Shown: positions 1-8,670, counted from the stretch's first letter. The stretch: DNA of 64,000 nt from DASQYE01 sp036389315 (GCA_036389315.1 DASVQF010000050.1:62001-126000); one strand, 5' to 3'. Notes: a model not told the origin generated them from the sequence alone. Made by a program: numbers and translations.

Positions 1-1
1 C

Positions 2-349
2 GATTATGCTTACGGCCACAAGGCAGACTTCGGCGGCGACCTCTTCGAGAAGTTCGACCTCTACTGGGAGCGCTCGCCTCTGAAGTACGCGCGAAACGTC
101 AGGACGCCGACGCTCGTTCTTCACTCCGACAACGACCTGCGCGTGCCCATAGAACAGGGCGAGCAGTGGTATCGCGCCTTAAAACATTTCGGCGTGACGA
201 CGGAGCTGGTCATCTTCCCGCGCGAGAATCACAACCTGACGCGCACGGGCGAGCCGCGCCACCTCGTAGAGAGCCTCAACTGGCAAGTCTACTGGTTCGA
301 CCGCTTCATCAACGGCAACGCGGGGGCCGTGCCGCCCGACAGGAGATAG
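2..349 (+). CDS. S9 family (prolyl oligopeptidase-like) peptidase, C-terminal fragment
   Basis: The open frame enters from the left edge and ends at a TAG at 347-349, leaving about 115 residues. It looks like the end of the alpha/beta-hydrolase domain of an acylaminoacyl-peptidase/prolyl oligopeptidase. The segment TPTLVLHSDNDLRVP carries the family's catalytic Asp in the usual SDxDxRVP setting, and ENHNLTRTGEPRH carries the catalytic His. The motif QGEQWYRALKHFGVTTELV is typical of the helix between them. The nucleophile Ser and any beta-propeller lie outside the window. It is convergent with the minus-strand dehydrogenase, with only 19 bp between stops. Family assignment is firm; substrate is unknown. 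Confidence 0.85.
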   Translation, partial: DYAYGHKADFGGDLFEKFDLYWERSPLKYARNVRTPTLVLHSDNDLRVPIEQGEQWYRALKHFGVTTELVIFPRENHNLTRTGEPRHLVESLNWQVYWFDRFINGNAGAVPPDRR

Positions 350-368
350 ACAGAGGAAAACGGAAGCT

Positions 369-1352
369 TCAGAAGCCGCTGAATCTCACATGCTCGCCCG
401 TTCTGACCGAGCGGTAGCAGGCGTCCACAAGCTCTACCGATCTGTAGCCGTCGAGCGCAGTGACGCTCGCCTCGCTTCCCTGCACGATGGCATCGACGAA
501 GGCACGGTCTTCCTGCGCGTAGCCCCACTTCTCTTCTTTGGAGAGCTGGTGCATGGAATGCGTCGTGTGATGGCCTTCGAGCCCCGTGCTGTAAGTGATA
601 CTCTCCATCTCGCGCGTCACGATGGTCGAGTGATGAGAGAAGACCTCTATGCGCTCGAAGGGAAAGAGCCAGCCCGCGTCGGCAGAGGAGCAAAGAGTGG
701 CGTGCATGCCGCCGGCGAAGCGCAGGAGCACTGAGAAGTCGTCCACTTCCGCGTATTCATGGCGCGAGCCGACGGCGTACAGCTCTTCAACTTCACCGAA
801 TTGAAAGCGCATCATGTCGAACATGTGTATGGTCGTCTCGTAGAGAAAGCCGCCCGTCACGCCGGCGTCCCCGACCCACGGAGGGTTAATCAGCTCGCCG
901 CGATTCATCTTGATGTGGGCCGAGTGCGCTTGCGCGCCCTCTGCGGCGATCAACTCTTTGAGCTTGCGGTAGACGGGAGCGAAGCGGCGATTATGGCCGA
1001 CCTGAAAGACGCGGCCGCTCTTGCGGGCCGCTCCGAGCACCGAGCGCGCATCCTCAAGGCTCGTCGCCATCGGCTTCTCACAAAAGACATGCAGCCCTGC
1101 GCGGGCGGCCGCAACGGCAAGCGCAGTGTGCTGCGTATTCGGCGTCGTGATGTAGACTGCCTCGCAAGCCTTCATCAACTCTTCGGCGTCGCGCGCCGCT
1201 TGAGCGCCGCAGGAGAGCGCGAGACGTGCTGCGCGCTCTGGGTCTACGTCCATGACGCTCACGACGCGCACGCGCTCGTCCCGCGCGAGCACGGCGGCAT
1301 GCACGCCGCCGATGTAACCCGCGCCGATGATTCCTATTTTGATCTGTTCCAT
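369..1352 (-). CDS. Gfo/Idh/MocA-family NAD(P)-dependent oxidoreductase
   Basis: A 327-residue protein with an N-terminal Rossmann fold (IGIIGAGYIGGVHAAVLA, residues 5-22) and the family's EKP motif (CEKPMATSLEDA, near residue 92), whose Lys is part of the catalytic site. The C-terminal half is the alpha/beta dimerisation and substrate domain. Family members oxidise or reduce sugars, inositols or sugar acids in the cytoplasm. It is the last gene of the minus-strand sugar ABC operon, 12 bp after the isomerase-like gene, so it probably acts on the imported carbohydrate or its first product. The substrate cannot be read from sequence; an inositol- or keto-sugar-type substrate is one possibility. 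Confidence 0.85.
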   Translation of the reverse strand: MEQIKIGIIGAGYIGGVHAAVLARDERVRVVSVMDVDPERAARLALSCGAQAARDAEELMKACEAVYITTPNTQHTALAVAAARAGLHVFCEKPMATSLEDARSVLGAARKSGRVFQVGHNRRFAPVYRKLKELIAAEGAQAHSAHIKMNRGELINPPWVGDAGVTGGFLYETTIHMFDMMRFQFGEVEELYAVGSRHEYAEVDDFSVLLRFAGGMHATLCSSADAGWLFPFERIEVFSHHSTIVTREMESITYSTGLEGHHTTHSMHQLSKEEKWGYAQEDRAFVDAIVQGSEASVTALDGYRSVELVDACYRSVRTGEHVRFSGF

Positions 1353-1364
1353 CCGCGTCGCCTC

Positions 1365-2183
1365 TTATTCTCCGAGCACGCGGCGCGTCGCCGCGTGCGC
1401 CTCGCGCGCCAGATCCAAGGGGTTCAGTTCCCAGTATTCCGGCCTGAATATCTCTACGCTCGTGACCTTGTCATAGCCTATGCGCCTGAGCGCGGCCGCG
1501 ATCTCGCGCAGCGGAAGAACGCCGAGGCCAGGCAGCAGCCGGTGCTTATCCTCAAGCTCTTCGCGCGGACGGTCTTCGGCATCGTTGATGTGAAAGATAA
1601 AGAGCCTTTCGGCGTCCAGTTCCTCTATGTCGGAAAGCTTTGAGCCCCCGGCGTAGAAATGAAAGCTGTCGATGACGAGACCTATGCCGGGCCGCGCCAC
1701 GCGCTTGACTATCTCGTCGGCCTCGGCGAGAGTCCGAACGCTGCAACCGGGTTGGCCCAGGAACTCGAACGCGAGCGCGACGCCGTGCCGCTCGGCCATG
1801 CGCCCAAGCTCCGTGAGCACCTTGACGGACTCTTCGACCACGTCGGGCCAACTCGCGCCCTCTGGCCGTGGGCTCGGCACGACGACCACGTAGGGGCAGC
1901 CGATCTCGGAAGCGATACGGCACAACTCTTCGCACTCTTCCAAAAGCCGTGCGCGCGCCTCGTCGGTTCTGAAGGTGATGTGCTCTATGGAATTTATGCT
2001 GTAGGGCTCAAGGCCAGCCTCGTCGAGCCGCTCTTTAAGCTCGGCCGTCGTGCCTGATCGGAGGAAGCGGCGCAGCTTGGCGGCCCATATTTCCAGGCAA
2101 TCGAACCCGGCCGCGCTCGCCACGCGAATGTCTTCCACGAGCTCTGCTTTCATCGTCGTCGCGCCGTTCAGTGCCAGTCTCAT
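1365..2183 (-). CDS. Sugar phosphate isomerase/epimerase-like TIM-barrel protein
   Basis: A 272-residue protein of the xylose-isomerase-like TIM-barrel superfamily (IolE/hydroxypyruvate isomerase relatives). Visible family features are the beta-strand CLEIWAAKL near the start, PYVVVVPSPRPEG in the middle, GLVIDSFHFYAGG with acidic and His metal-ligand candidates, FIFHINDAEDRPREEL, and a C-terminal TSVEIFRPEYW with a probable metal-binding Glu. The ATG at 2183 is chosen because GAGGAG lies 7 bases upstream; the longer frame to 2222 would overlap the ATPase gene. It sits between the ABC ATPase and the dehydrogenase genes, so an isomerase/dehydrogenase pair handling the imported sugar is likely. 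Exact reaction unknown. Confidence 0.8.
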   Translation of the reverse strand: MRLALNGATTMKAELVEDIRVASAAGFDCLEIWAAKLRRFLRSGTTAELKERLDEAGLEPYSINSIEHITFRTDEARARLLEECEELCRIASEIGCPYVVVVPSPRPEGASWPDVVEESVKVLTELGRMAERHGVALAFEFLGQPGCSVRTLAEADEIVKRVARPGIGLVIDSFHFYAGGSKLSDIEELDAERLFIFHINDAEDRPREELEDKHRLLPGLGVLPLREIAAALRRIGYDKVTSVEIFRPEYWELNPLDLAREAHAATRRVLGE

Positions 2184-2218
2184 CCGCTTCTCCTCAAAAA
2201 AGTCTCCGCCCTGTTCCC

Positions 2219-3292
2219 TCATCTTAGAGCTTCGCCCGACTCGGCGTCGAAGAATTCCGCTCGCTCCATCTCGAAGTGGGCCCAGACGGCTGCTTCCGGC
2301 TCCGCGCGAAAGTCGGCCGGGGCGCGCGCAATCAGCCTCTCTTCTCCGAGCTTGAAGAAAACCAGCGTCTCGTTGCCCATCAGCTCCGTGACGTAGACAC
2401 GCGCTGCCAGGTATCCTTCGCGCTCGACGGTCGAGAGCCCTATGTGTTCGGGCCTCACGCCGAGGGTGACGCGCTCGCGCCCGCCTATCCTATCAAGCTG
2501 CTGCTCGGATAAGCCGAGCGCGACGGGGCCGCTCGTGAACGCGCGCGAGGCAGCGTCGGCCCGGCCTTCGATAAAGTTCATGGCGGGGCTGCCGACGAAC
2601 TCCGCGACGAAGCGATTGGCGGGACGATGATAGATATTCATCGGCGTGTCGAATTGCTGAAGGCGGCCCCCGCGCATGACCGCTACGCGGTGGGCGAGGG
2701 TCATGGCCTCCGCCTGATCGTGCGTCACGTACAGGGCCGTCGTCCCCAGCTCGTGCTGTAATCGCTTCAGCTCTCCGCGCATCTGCACGCGCAGTCGTGC
2801 GTCCAGGTTCGAGAGCGGCTCGTCCATCAGATAGACGCGCGGCTCGCGCACGATGGCCCGCGCGAGGGCAACGCGCTGGCGCTCGCCCCCCGAAAGCTCG
2901 CGCGGGCGGCGCGCGAGCAAGCCTTTGATTTCGAGCATCGCGGCGACGCGCTCGACACGCCGAGCCGTCTCCTCGCGCGCCATCCGTCGCACCCGCAGCG
3001 GATAGGCTATGTTTTCCGCAATCGTCATGTGCGGGTAGAGCGCGTAGCTCTGAAAGACCATCGCCACGTCACGATGCTGCGTCGGGATGTCGTTGACGCG
3101 CTCCTCGCCGATGTAGATGTCCCCGGCCGAGGCGTCTTCCAATCCCGCGAGCATTCTCAAGGTCGTCGTCTTGCCGCAGCCCGATGGGCCCAGCAACACG
3201 ACGAACTCGCCGTCCTCGATAGACAGGCTCAGCCCGTCCACCACCAGCGACGGCCCGAACCTCTTCGTCACGCTCTCGAACCTCACATCCAT
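2219..3292 (-). CDS. Carbohydrate ABC transporter ATP-binding protein (MalK/UgpC type)
   Basis: About 357 residues. It has Walker A (GPSGCGKTT), Q-loop region (MVFQSYALYPHMT), ABC signature (LSGGERQRVALARAI), Walker B (VYLMDEPLSNLD) and the H-loop (VTHDQAEAMTLAHR). A C-terminal TOBE/OB extension (GVRPEHIGL onward) is typical of MalK/UgpC importers of sugars. The start at 3292 (MDVRFESVTKRFG) fits the family; the upstream in-frame extension runs into a repeat-rich spacer and is not coding-like. It energises the two permeases just upstream in the same minus-strand operon. The 93-bp spacer to the permease gene contains a 13-bp inverted repeat, the only non-overlapping junction in the transporter part of the operon. 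Confidence 0.93.
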   Translation of the reverse strand: MDVRFESVTKRFGPSLVVDGLSLSIEDGEFVVLLGPSGCGKTTTLRMLAGLEDASAGDIYIGEERVNDIPTQHRDVAMVFQSYALYPHMTIAENIAYPLRVRRMAREETARRVERVAAMLEIKGLLARRPRELSGGERQRVALARAIVREPRVYLMDEPLSNLDARLRVQMRGELKRLQHELGTTALYVTHDQAEAMTLAHRVAVMRGGRLQQFDTPMNIYHRPANRFVAEFVGSPAMNFIEGRADAASRAFTSGPVALGLSEQQLDRIGGRERVTLGVRPEHIGLSTVEREGYLAARVYVTELMGNETLVFFKLGEERLIARAPADFRAEPEAAVWAHFEMERAEFFDAESGEALR

Positions 3293-3311
3293 AAAGCAGT
3301 GATGAGTGACG

Positions 3312-3379
3312 AGTGGCGAGTGACGAGTGAAAAGCCTCTTTCTTGCTTGCTGGTCACTCCTCACTTGTCACTCGCCACT
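3312..3379. repeat. Inverted repeat with tandem GAGTGRC units inside the sugar ABC operon
   Basis: Positions 3312-3324 and 3367-3379 are perfect 13-base inverted copies. The arms extend inward with one mismatch to 3330 and 3361, giving a stem of about 19 bp and a 30-base loop. The left arm consists of near-tandem copies of GAGTGRC. It lies between the stop of the inner-membrane permease gene and the start of the ATPase gene. It could be an intra-operon attenuator or mRNA-stability hairpin, or a dispersed intergenic repeat. There is no T-run of terminator quality next to it. Confidence 0.6.
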
Positions 3380-3385
3380 GTTCTC

Positions 3386-4285
3386 TTATCCTTTCACCGC
3401 GCCGAGCGAGAGGCCGCGCACGAGGTATCTTTGAACTGCGAGGGCGAAGACGAGTATGGGCATCATGGCGACGACTCCGGCGGCGCTCATCACGCCCCAC
3501 TTGATTTCGTACTGGGTGACCCGGCCCGCGATGCCGACGGGCAAGGTCATGGCCGCGTCCGTCTGCGTCAGGATGAGCGCGAGCAGCAGCTCGTTCCAGG
3601 AGACGATCAGGCAGAAGATGCTTGTGGCGGCCAAGCCCGGCACGACGAGCGGCAAGACTACTCTGCGGAGCGCCCCGAGTCTTGAATCGCCGTCCACGCG
3701 CGCGGCCTCTTCCAGCTCGCGCGGAATCTCGTCGAAAAACCCACGCATCATCCACACCACGAAGGGCAGATTGAAGGCCGTGTAGACGATGACGAGCGCG
3801 AGCCTCGTGTTGAGCAGCCCCACATCTCGCATCATCAGGAAGAGCGGCACGGCCGTCACGATGGGCGGAAACATCCTGGTCGAGAGTATCCAGAGCGAAA
3901 GCCGCTTCCCCATCTTGCGCGGCCAGCGAAACCGCGCCAGGCCGTAGGCCGCGAGCGTCCCCAGCACCATCGCGCACACGGTCGAAGCGACCGAGACCAC
4001 CAGGCTGTTGACGAGATAGAGGCCGAAGGAGCGCGCCAAAAAGGCGTCGTGGTAATGCGCGAGCGTCGGCGTAAAGCCTATCCATCGCGGCGGCACTGCG
4101 AACTGGTCTACCTCGCTCTTGAGCGACATCGTGACCATCCAGTAGACGGGCCCAAGCGTCAGGAGCACGGCGAGGCAGAGGAGCGCGTACCGTAGCACCG
4201 GCTCAAGCGTCGCGCGTCGCGCGTGCCTGCGAGCCGGAGCGTCGGCGCGCGGCTCCATCCTCGAACCGAAGGGCCGCGCGCTCAC
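3386..4285 (-). CDS. Carbohydrate ABC transporter permease (MalG type)
   Basis: A 299-residue inner-membrane permease with an N-terminal cytoplasmic tail and about six membrane segments (for example ALLCLAVLLTLGPVYWMV near residue 35). The binding-protein-dependent permease EAA loop is clear: EIPRELEEAARVDGDSRLGALRRVVLPL. The first periplasmic segment after TM1 (SLKSEVDQFAVPPRWIG) is typical of the MalG/CUT1 subfamily. Its ATG overlaps the TGA of the partner permease (ATGA at 4282-4285), indicating translational coupling. The two permeases should form the membrane channel with the ATPase at 2219-3292. Confidence 0.92.
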   Translation of the reverse strand: MSARPFGSRMEPRADAPARRHARRATLEPVLRYALLCLAVLLTLGPVYWMVTMSLKSEVDQFAVPPRWIGFTPTLAHYHDAFLARSFGLYLVNSLVVSVASTVCAMVLGTLAAYGLARFRWPRKMGKRLSLWILSTRMFPPIVTAVPLFLMMRDVGLLNTRLALVIVYTAFNLPFVVWMMRGFFDEIPRELEEAARVDGDSRLGALRRVVLPLVVPGLAATSIFCLIVSWNELLLALILTQTDAAMTLPVGIAGRVTQYEIKWGVMSAAGVVAMMPILVFALAVQRYLVRGLSLGAVKG

Positions 4286-5172
4286 AGCGTATCCTCCCTT
4301 CGCTCAAGCAGCCGGATGTAGAGCAGGCTGATCGCGTTCGTCACGATCAGCAGCACGAAAGACATCGCCGCCGCATAACCGAAGTTGCCGAAGCGGAAGG
4401 CCGCGCGATAGATGTACAGGCTGATCGTCTCTGTGGCGAAGCCCGGGCCCCCTTCGGTCAGAATGAATATCTGGTCGAAGACTCGCAGCAAGTCCATCGT
4501 CCTCAAGAGCAGCGCAATCAGGATCGCAGGCTTCAAGAGCGGCAGCGTGACGTGCCTGAAGGTTTGCCACGGGCTTGAGCCGTCCACGCGCGCCGCTTCG
4601 TAAGGCTCCTGCGGGATGGCCTGCAAGCCCGCGAGCAGCACCAGGAAGACAAACGGCGTCCACTGCCACACATCGACGGCGATGACGGAAGCGAAGGCCA
4701 GCTTAGGAGAAGCCGTCCAGGTGAGCGCCTCCGTCCCGATCCCCAAACTCTTCAGCGTCCCGTTGACGGCTCCGAAGTTCGGGTTGAGCATCAAGCGCCA
4801 GACCACGCCGACCACCACTGGCGGCAGCATCAGCGGCACGAGCAGCAGCGCACGCCACAAACTGCGCGCTCTCATCTCTCTATTCAAAAGCAGCGCGAGC
4901 GAGAGGCCGAGCAGGAATTCCAGCGTCAGCGCCACGAGCGCAAAGAGAAGGGTGTGCGCGAGCGCCGAGAGAAAGAAGCCGTCCGAGACGAGGCGCGTGA
5001 AGTTCTCGAAGGAGAGGCGCGCGCCCTGGCCCAAACCTTTTTGCAGGCTCACCCGCACGGCATAGAGCAGAGGATAGATTGAGAGCGACAGCAGCACGGC
5101 CACCGTCGGCGCGACGAGCAGCAGGGGCAGAGCGCGCTCGTAGCTGGCAGCAAACAGTTGACGGCCTCTCAT
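4282..5172 (-). CDS. Carbohydrate ABC transporter permease (MalF type)
   Basis: About 296 residues from the ATG at 5172 (MRGRQLFAASYERALPLLLV). This start overlaps the stop of the binding-protein gene as ATGA (5169-5172); the longer frame reaching 5457 is an extension through that gene and is rejected. Six membrane segments are visible, beginning LLLVAPTVAVLLSLSIYP, and the EAA loop is QEPYEAARVDGSSPWQTFRHV. It is the MalF/UgpA-like partner of the downstream MalG-type permease in a CUT1-type importer. Substrate is inferred only from the neighbouring sugar-metabolism genes. Confidence 0.92.
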   Translation of the reverse strand: MRGRQLFAASYERALPLLLVAPTVAVLLSLSIYPLLYAVRVSLQKGLGQGARLSFENFTRLVSDGFFLSALAHTLLFALVALTLEFLLGLSLALLLNREMRARSLWRALLLVPLMLPPVVVGVVWRLMLNPNFGAVNGTLKSLGIGTEALTWTASPKLAFASVIAVDVWQWTPFVFLVLLAGLQAIPQEPYEAARVDGSSPWQTFRHVTLPLLKPAILIALLLRTMDLLRVFDQIFILTEGGPGFATETISLYIYRAAFRFGNFGYAAAMSFVLLIVTNAISLLYIRLLERREDTL

Positions 5173-6479
5173 CGTCCGCTCTCGATGATCCTTGTGATCT
5201 CGGCGTTGGCCTGGTTCATGGCCTCTTCCGGCGACAGCTCGCCCGCGTTGGCCTTCGAGAGAAAGATGCCGAAGGCGTTCTCTATCTCGTTCCAGAGCGG
5301 GGTGCGCGGCCGAGGCCGAGAGTTTTCCAGCGAGCGCAACTGCACAGGGTAGGCCGGGAATTTCCCGACCAGCTCCGCGTCTCGAAAGACTGAGCGGCGC
5401 GTGGGCGGATTGCCGCGCAGGGCCGAGCGCTTCATCTGCTCGGCGCTCGTCGCCCACAGGAGAAAGTCGAAGGCCGCCTCCCTGTTTTTGGAATCACGCG
5501 GGATGGCAATCAGCCAGTTGCCTATCTCTGCGCGGCCGGGCTGGCGCGCGCCAGGCATATCCGTGAAAGCCATCTTCCCCGTCACTTTCGATTTCGCAGC
5601 GTCGTCGAAAGAGCCGATCCAGGCGGGCCAGTTAATAGACATCGCCGCCGTCCCTTGCAGCAGGTGCGCCGAGACTTCGTCTGCGCCATAGCTGGCGTAG
5701 CCGGGCGGCGCGTAGCGTCCAAGCTCCAACATGAACTTGAGCGCGCCGATGCCTTCCGCGCTGTTGACCTGCGGACGGCCCGCCGAGTCGAACATCTCAG
5801 CGCCGAAGGCCCAGAAGATCGGCATGAAGTCTGCGACCGCCGCGTTGCCCTGCGCGGCCCGCATCACGTAGCCGTAAACTTTGCCTCCGCCCGGCGCGCC
5901 CGTCCCTTCCTGCTCGTTGATCTTCTGCGCCGCCGCCAAAACGTCCGCCCACGTCGCTAAGCCCTTCAGGTTATGCTTCTCGAAAAGGTCTTTGCGGTAG
6001 AAGAAGAGCTGCGAGTTGCCGACGTAGGGCAGAGCGTAGAGCGCGCCCGTCTGGTACGGGTGACGGCAGAGCGCAATCGAAGCGGGGACGAAGTCTTCAT
6101 CCGGCCCCGCCGCCCCATGCTTCTGAAAGAGCGGCGTCAGCTCCGTCAGGACATCCTGCGAGGCGAACTTCGGGAACCACGGGTCGTCGAGCATTATCAG
6201 GTCGTAAGCGCCCGTGCCAGCGCCCAGATCAACCAGTTCCTTCTCGAAGAGATTGGCGTAAGGGAATTCCGCTATCTGTATGTGGACGCCCGTCTGCGCT
6301 TCGTAATCGCGCGCGGCCTGTTTGAGCGCGTCGCCCTCGACGCCCGAGTTGACGGCGAGCGTCAGTTGCTTTGCGTCACTGCGGCGCGCGCCCCCCGAGC
6401 ACCCTCCGAGCAATGATGAGCAGAGGAGCGCGACGAGGATAAGAATGAGTGCTGTGTTTCGTCGGTAGAGAGTCAACAT
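5169..6479 (-). CDS. Extracellular sugar-binding lipoprotein of ABC transporter (family 1)
   Basis: A 436-residue solute-binding protein. The N-terminus is a lipoprotein signal peptide (MLTLYRRNTALILILVALLC) ending in a lipobox LLGGC, so the mature protein should be lipid-anchored on the periplasmic side. Family-1 features include the LTLAVNSGVEGDALKQAA strand-helix start, LIMLDDPWFPKFASQDVL, and a C-terminal lobe with PPTRRSVFRDAEL. It captures an oligo- or monosaccharide and hands it to the two permeases. It is the first gene of the minus-strand operon that runs to 369. No sugar regulator is adjacent. Confidence 0.92.
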   Translation of the reverse strand: MLTLYRRNTALILILVALLCSSLLGGCSGGARRSDAKQLTLAVNSGVEGDALKQAARDYEAQTGVHIQIAEFPYANLFEKELVDLGAGTGAYDLIMLDDPWFPKFASQDVLTELTPLFQKHGAAGPDEDFVPASIALCRHPYQTGALYALPYVGNSQLFFYRKDLFEKHNLKGLATWADVLAAAQKINEQEGTGAPGGGKVYGYVMRAAQGNAAVADFMPIFWAFGAEMFDSAGRPQVNSAEGIGALKFMLELGRYAPPGYASYGADEVSAHLLQGTAAMSINWPAWIGSFDDAAKSKVTGKMAFTDMPGARQPGRAEIGNWLIAIPRDSKNREAAFDFLLWATSAEQMKRSALRGNPPTRRSVFRDAELVGKFPAYPVQLRSLENSRPRPRTPLWNEIENAFGIFLSKANAGELSPEEAMNQANAEITRIIESGR

Positions 6480-6545
6480 CTGACGCCATGCGTGTGTGGT
6501 CTGCTTCCGCCTGTGACTTCCGTCTGTGGCTTGAGCGGCGGGCGG

Positions 6546-6800
6546 CTACTTCTTCTTACTACTATTGTCTGCGCCGCCCTTGTTTTCGCTCCCGCCTTTG
6601 CCGACCGAGCCGGCGTTCTCCGGCTCCGGCCCGGGCCCGCCCGTCGGGGCCATATTAGAGTTGCTGACAGTCTGGCTTGGGCCCGTCACGCCGTCGCCTC
6701 CGTTGGCATTATTGGCAGTGTCGGCCGTCTGCGACCTCCCACACCCTGCCGACAGAGCGGCCATCGCAAGGACAAGGGCCAAAGCTAAAGTTCTGCGCAT
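6546..6800 (-). CDS. Small Gly/Asn-rich lipoprotein of unknown function
   Basis: An 84-residue protein starting MRRTLALALVLAMAALSAGC, a lipoprotein signal peptide with lipobox SAGC. The mature part is low-complexity, rich in Gly, Asn, Ser and Pro, and ends KGGADNSSKKK, so it is probably disordered. The ATG at 6800 is chosen because GGGAGGAAT lies about 5-12 bases upstream. It lies 66 bp upstream of the sugar-binding lipoprotein gene on the same strand, but nothing links it to transport. Function is not recognisable. Confidence 0.7.
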   Translation of the reverse strand: MRRTLALALVLAMAALSAGCGRSQTADTANNANGGDGVTGPSQTVSNSNMAPTGGPGPEPENAGSVGKGGSENKGGADNSSKKK

Positions 6801-6925
6801 AGAGCATTCCTCCCGTGCCCGGAAAGGTAAGTTATTCGCGCTCGGCGCGCAAGCTTCCACACGCCCGTCGTTCCGGCTTGCCGGGGCGGGAGAGTGGCCG
6901 CTGTGGGCCCACGAGAGGAAAAGGA

Positions 6926-7654
6926 TTATTGATCGCCCGCCGCAAGGCTTCTTTCACCCAACGTCCCTGAGAGGCTCCGCAGCAGCGCCGCTCTGGCGAG
7001 CAGGCGTGTCGAATCGAGCGTCGGGAGCGGCGCATCGTCCGGGCGAACGATGAGGGGAATTTCCGTGCAGCCGAGCACGGCCGCGTCACAGCCGCGCCCC
7101 TTCAGCTCTTCCATCACCTCGTTGAAATAGCGGCGCGACTCTTCTGTGAAGACGGCGTTCACCAGCTCTTTGAAGATTATGTTATTGATCCGTTCGCGCG
7201 CGCCTGCGTCAGGAATCTCGCCGCTTATTCCGTACTTCGTCAATGCGGACGGGTAGACGGGCCCTTCCATCAAATACTTTGTTCCGAGGATGCCCAGACG
7301 TTTGAAGCCACGGCGGCCGGCTTCTGCGGCGACCACCTCGGCGATGTTCAGCCAGGGGATCGGCGACGTGTGGACGAGGTATGGAAGGGCCTGGTGACAG
7401 GTGTTGTCCGGGCAGATGGCGAAGGCTGCCCCGGCCCCGGCCACCTTGCGCGCCGACTCAAGCATCAATGCGGCCACCCCTTCCCAGTCATCCGTACGGA
7501 GATGCTCCATGTGCCGGGCCATGGGGATGGAGTTCATGGTCATCTCCGGATGGTTGTGCTCGCCCATCAGCGAGAGGGCTTCGAGGCAGATCGTCCGGTA
7601 ACAGAGCGCCGCGCCCTCCGCGCTACAAGCGACGATGCCTATGTGTTGGGCCAT
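6926..7654 (-). CDS. Aspartate/glutamate racemase-family protein
   Basis: A 242-residue cytoplasmic protein with the two-lobed fold of PLP-independent amino-acid racemases. The second-lobe catalytic motif VLGCTEIPLIV is intact. In the first lobe the usual P-C-N-T-x-H motif is replaced by CPDNTCHQA, so Asp stands where the first catalytic Cys usually is and a Cys sits on either side. The enzyme may therefore use altered acid/base chemistry or not be a classical racemase. The RBS GGAGAAG lies just upstream of the ATG at 7654. It follows the LysR gene by 29 bp on the same strand, probably as one operon. Substrate unknown. Confidence 0.8.
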   Translation of the reverse strand: MAQHIGIVACSAEGAALCYRTICLEALSLMGEHNHPEMTMNSIPMARHMEHLRTDDWEGVAALMLESARKVAGAGAAFAICPDNTCHQALPYLVHTSPIPWLNIAEVVAAEAGRRGFKRLGILGTKYLMEGPVYPSALTKYGISGEIPDAGARERINNIIFKELVNAVFTEESRRYFNEVMEELKGRGCDAAVLGCTEIPLIVRPDDAPLPTLDSTRLLARAALLRSLSGTLGERSLAAGDQ

Positions 7655-7683
7655 ACGCTTCTCCTTCTCTTCTCCTGAGCTCT

Positions 7684-8655
7684 TTATCCGGCCAGCTCGT
7701 ACCAGGCCGGAAGGCCGGCAGCCTTGACTCTCTTCCTGCCGTCTTTACGCTCGACGGGCAGTGAATTGTTCCCCAGCAGCTCGACGAAGGCTTCGAGGTA
7801 GGCGGGCGCGCTCTTGTTCCGGAGCATCGCCGCGCTCCACTGGCGGTGAAAGCCACGGCTCAGGAGCGGCACGGCCTTGAGTGTGCCCGCTGCGATCTGC
7901 GGCGCGACGGCCCAGCGCGCCATGACGCTGATGCCGAGTCCGGCCTTGACCATCTCGATGACCGCTTCGGTCAACTGCACCTGCGAGACGCGCTTAGGTG
8001 TAACGCCCGCCGGCATCAGGACTTTACGAAAGATGGTGTTCTCTTCCTTCGGGACGTGATAGACGATCAGGTGCTCGTCGGCGAAATCCTGCGCGCGCAT
8101 GTAGGGGCGCGAGGCGAGCGGGTGATCCGGCCGCATGATCGTCACCAGCTCATCCTGAAAGAGCGGCTTGCAGACGAGCTTGCTGTTGCGCACGGGCGAG
8201 CTGACGATGGCCAAATCCAGCTTGCCGTCGAGCAGAGCTTCCAAAGGACGGCGCGTCGCCTCGACCATGATCTGCACCTCTATGCGCGGGAACTTCTGCT
8301 GAAAGGACTTCAGCATCGACGGCAGCCAGTGATAGCAGGTATAGCATTCCGTGCTCAGGCGCAGGATGCCTTCGCGGCTGAGAGCGATCTGCCGGATGTC
8401 CTCTTCGGCCCGCTTGATCTCGTCGAGCACGGCGTCGGCCGAAGCGAGCAGCCGCTCTCCGGCAGGCGTCAGAATCATCCTCTTGTTCAGTCGCGTGAAG
8501 AGCTGCACGCCGAGCTTCTCTTCCGCGTCGCGCAGTTGATGGCTCAGAGCCGATTGCGTCAGGTGCAGGCGACTGCCGGCCCTGGTCACGCTCCCTTCCC
8601 TGGCAATCGCTTTAATCAGCTTGAAGTGACGAATCTCCAATTTCATCTCTGCCAT
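7684..8655 (-). CDS. LysR-family transcriptional regulator
   Basis: A 323-residue regulator. Residues about 6-65 form the winged helix-turn-helix (FKLIKAIAREGSVTRAGS, then LHLTQSALSHQLRDAEEKLG), and the rest is the two-lobed effector-binding domain. Similarity in the HTH is to MetR-like members. It is transcribed divergently from the metallo-beta-lactamase-fold gene at 8805 and together with the racemase-family gene. A T-N11-A palindrome 16 bp upstream suggests autoregulation. A second in-frame ATG at 8646 is possible and has better ribosome-binding-site spacing. The ligand is unknown. Confidence 0.92.
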   Translation of the reverse strand: MAEMKLEIRHFKLIKAIAREGSVTRAGSRLHLTQSALSHQLRDAEEKLGVQLFTRLNKRMILTPAGERLLASADAVLDEIKRAEEDIRQIALSREGILRLSTECYTCYHWLPSMLKSFQQKFPRIEVQIMVEATRRPLEALLDGKLDLAIVSSPVRNSKLVCKPLFQDELVTIMRPDHPLASRPYMRAQDFADEHLIVYHVPKEENTIFRKVLMPAGVTPKRVSQVQLTEAVIEMVKAGLGISVMARWAVAPQIAAGTLKAVPLLSRGFHRQWSAAMLRNKSAPAYLEAFVELLGNNSLPVERKDGRKRVKAAGLPAWYELAG

Positions 8656-8670
8656 ACCTCATTTCCGTCT

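Noticed and set aside
3301..3380. Tandem GAGTGRC units considered as a CRISPR-like array
   Set aside because: Units are about 7-10 bases, contiguous and inverted; there are no spacers and no cas genes.
5173..5457. N-terminal extension of the MalF-type permease
   Set aside because: The extension is antisense-like and Arg/Ala-rich; ATGA overlap places the start at 5172.
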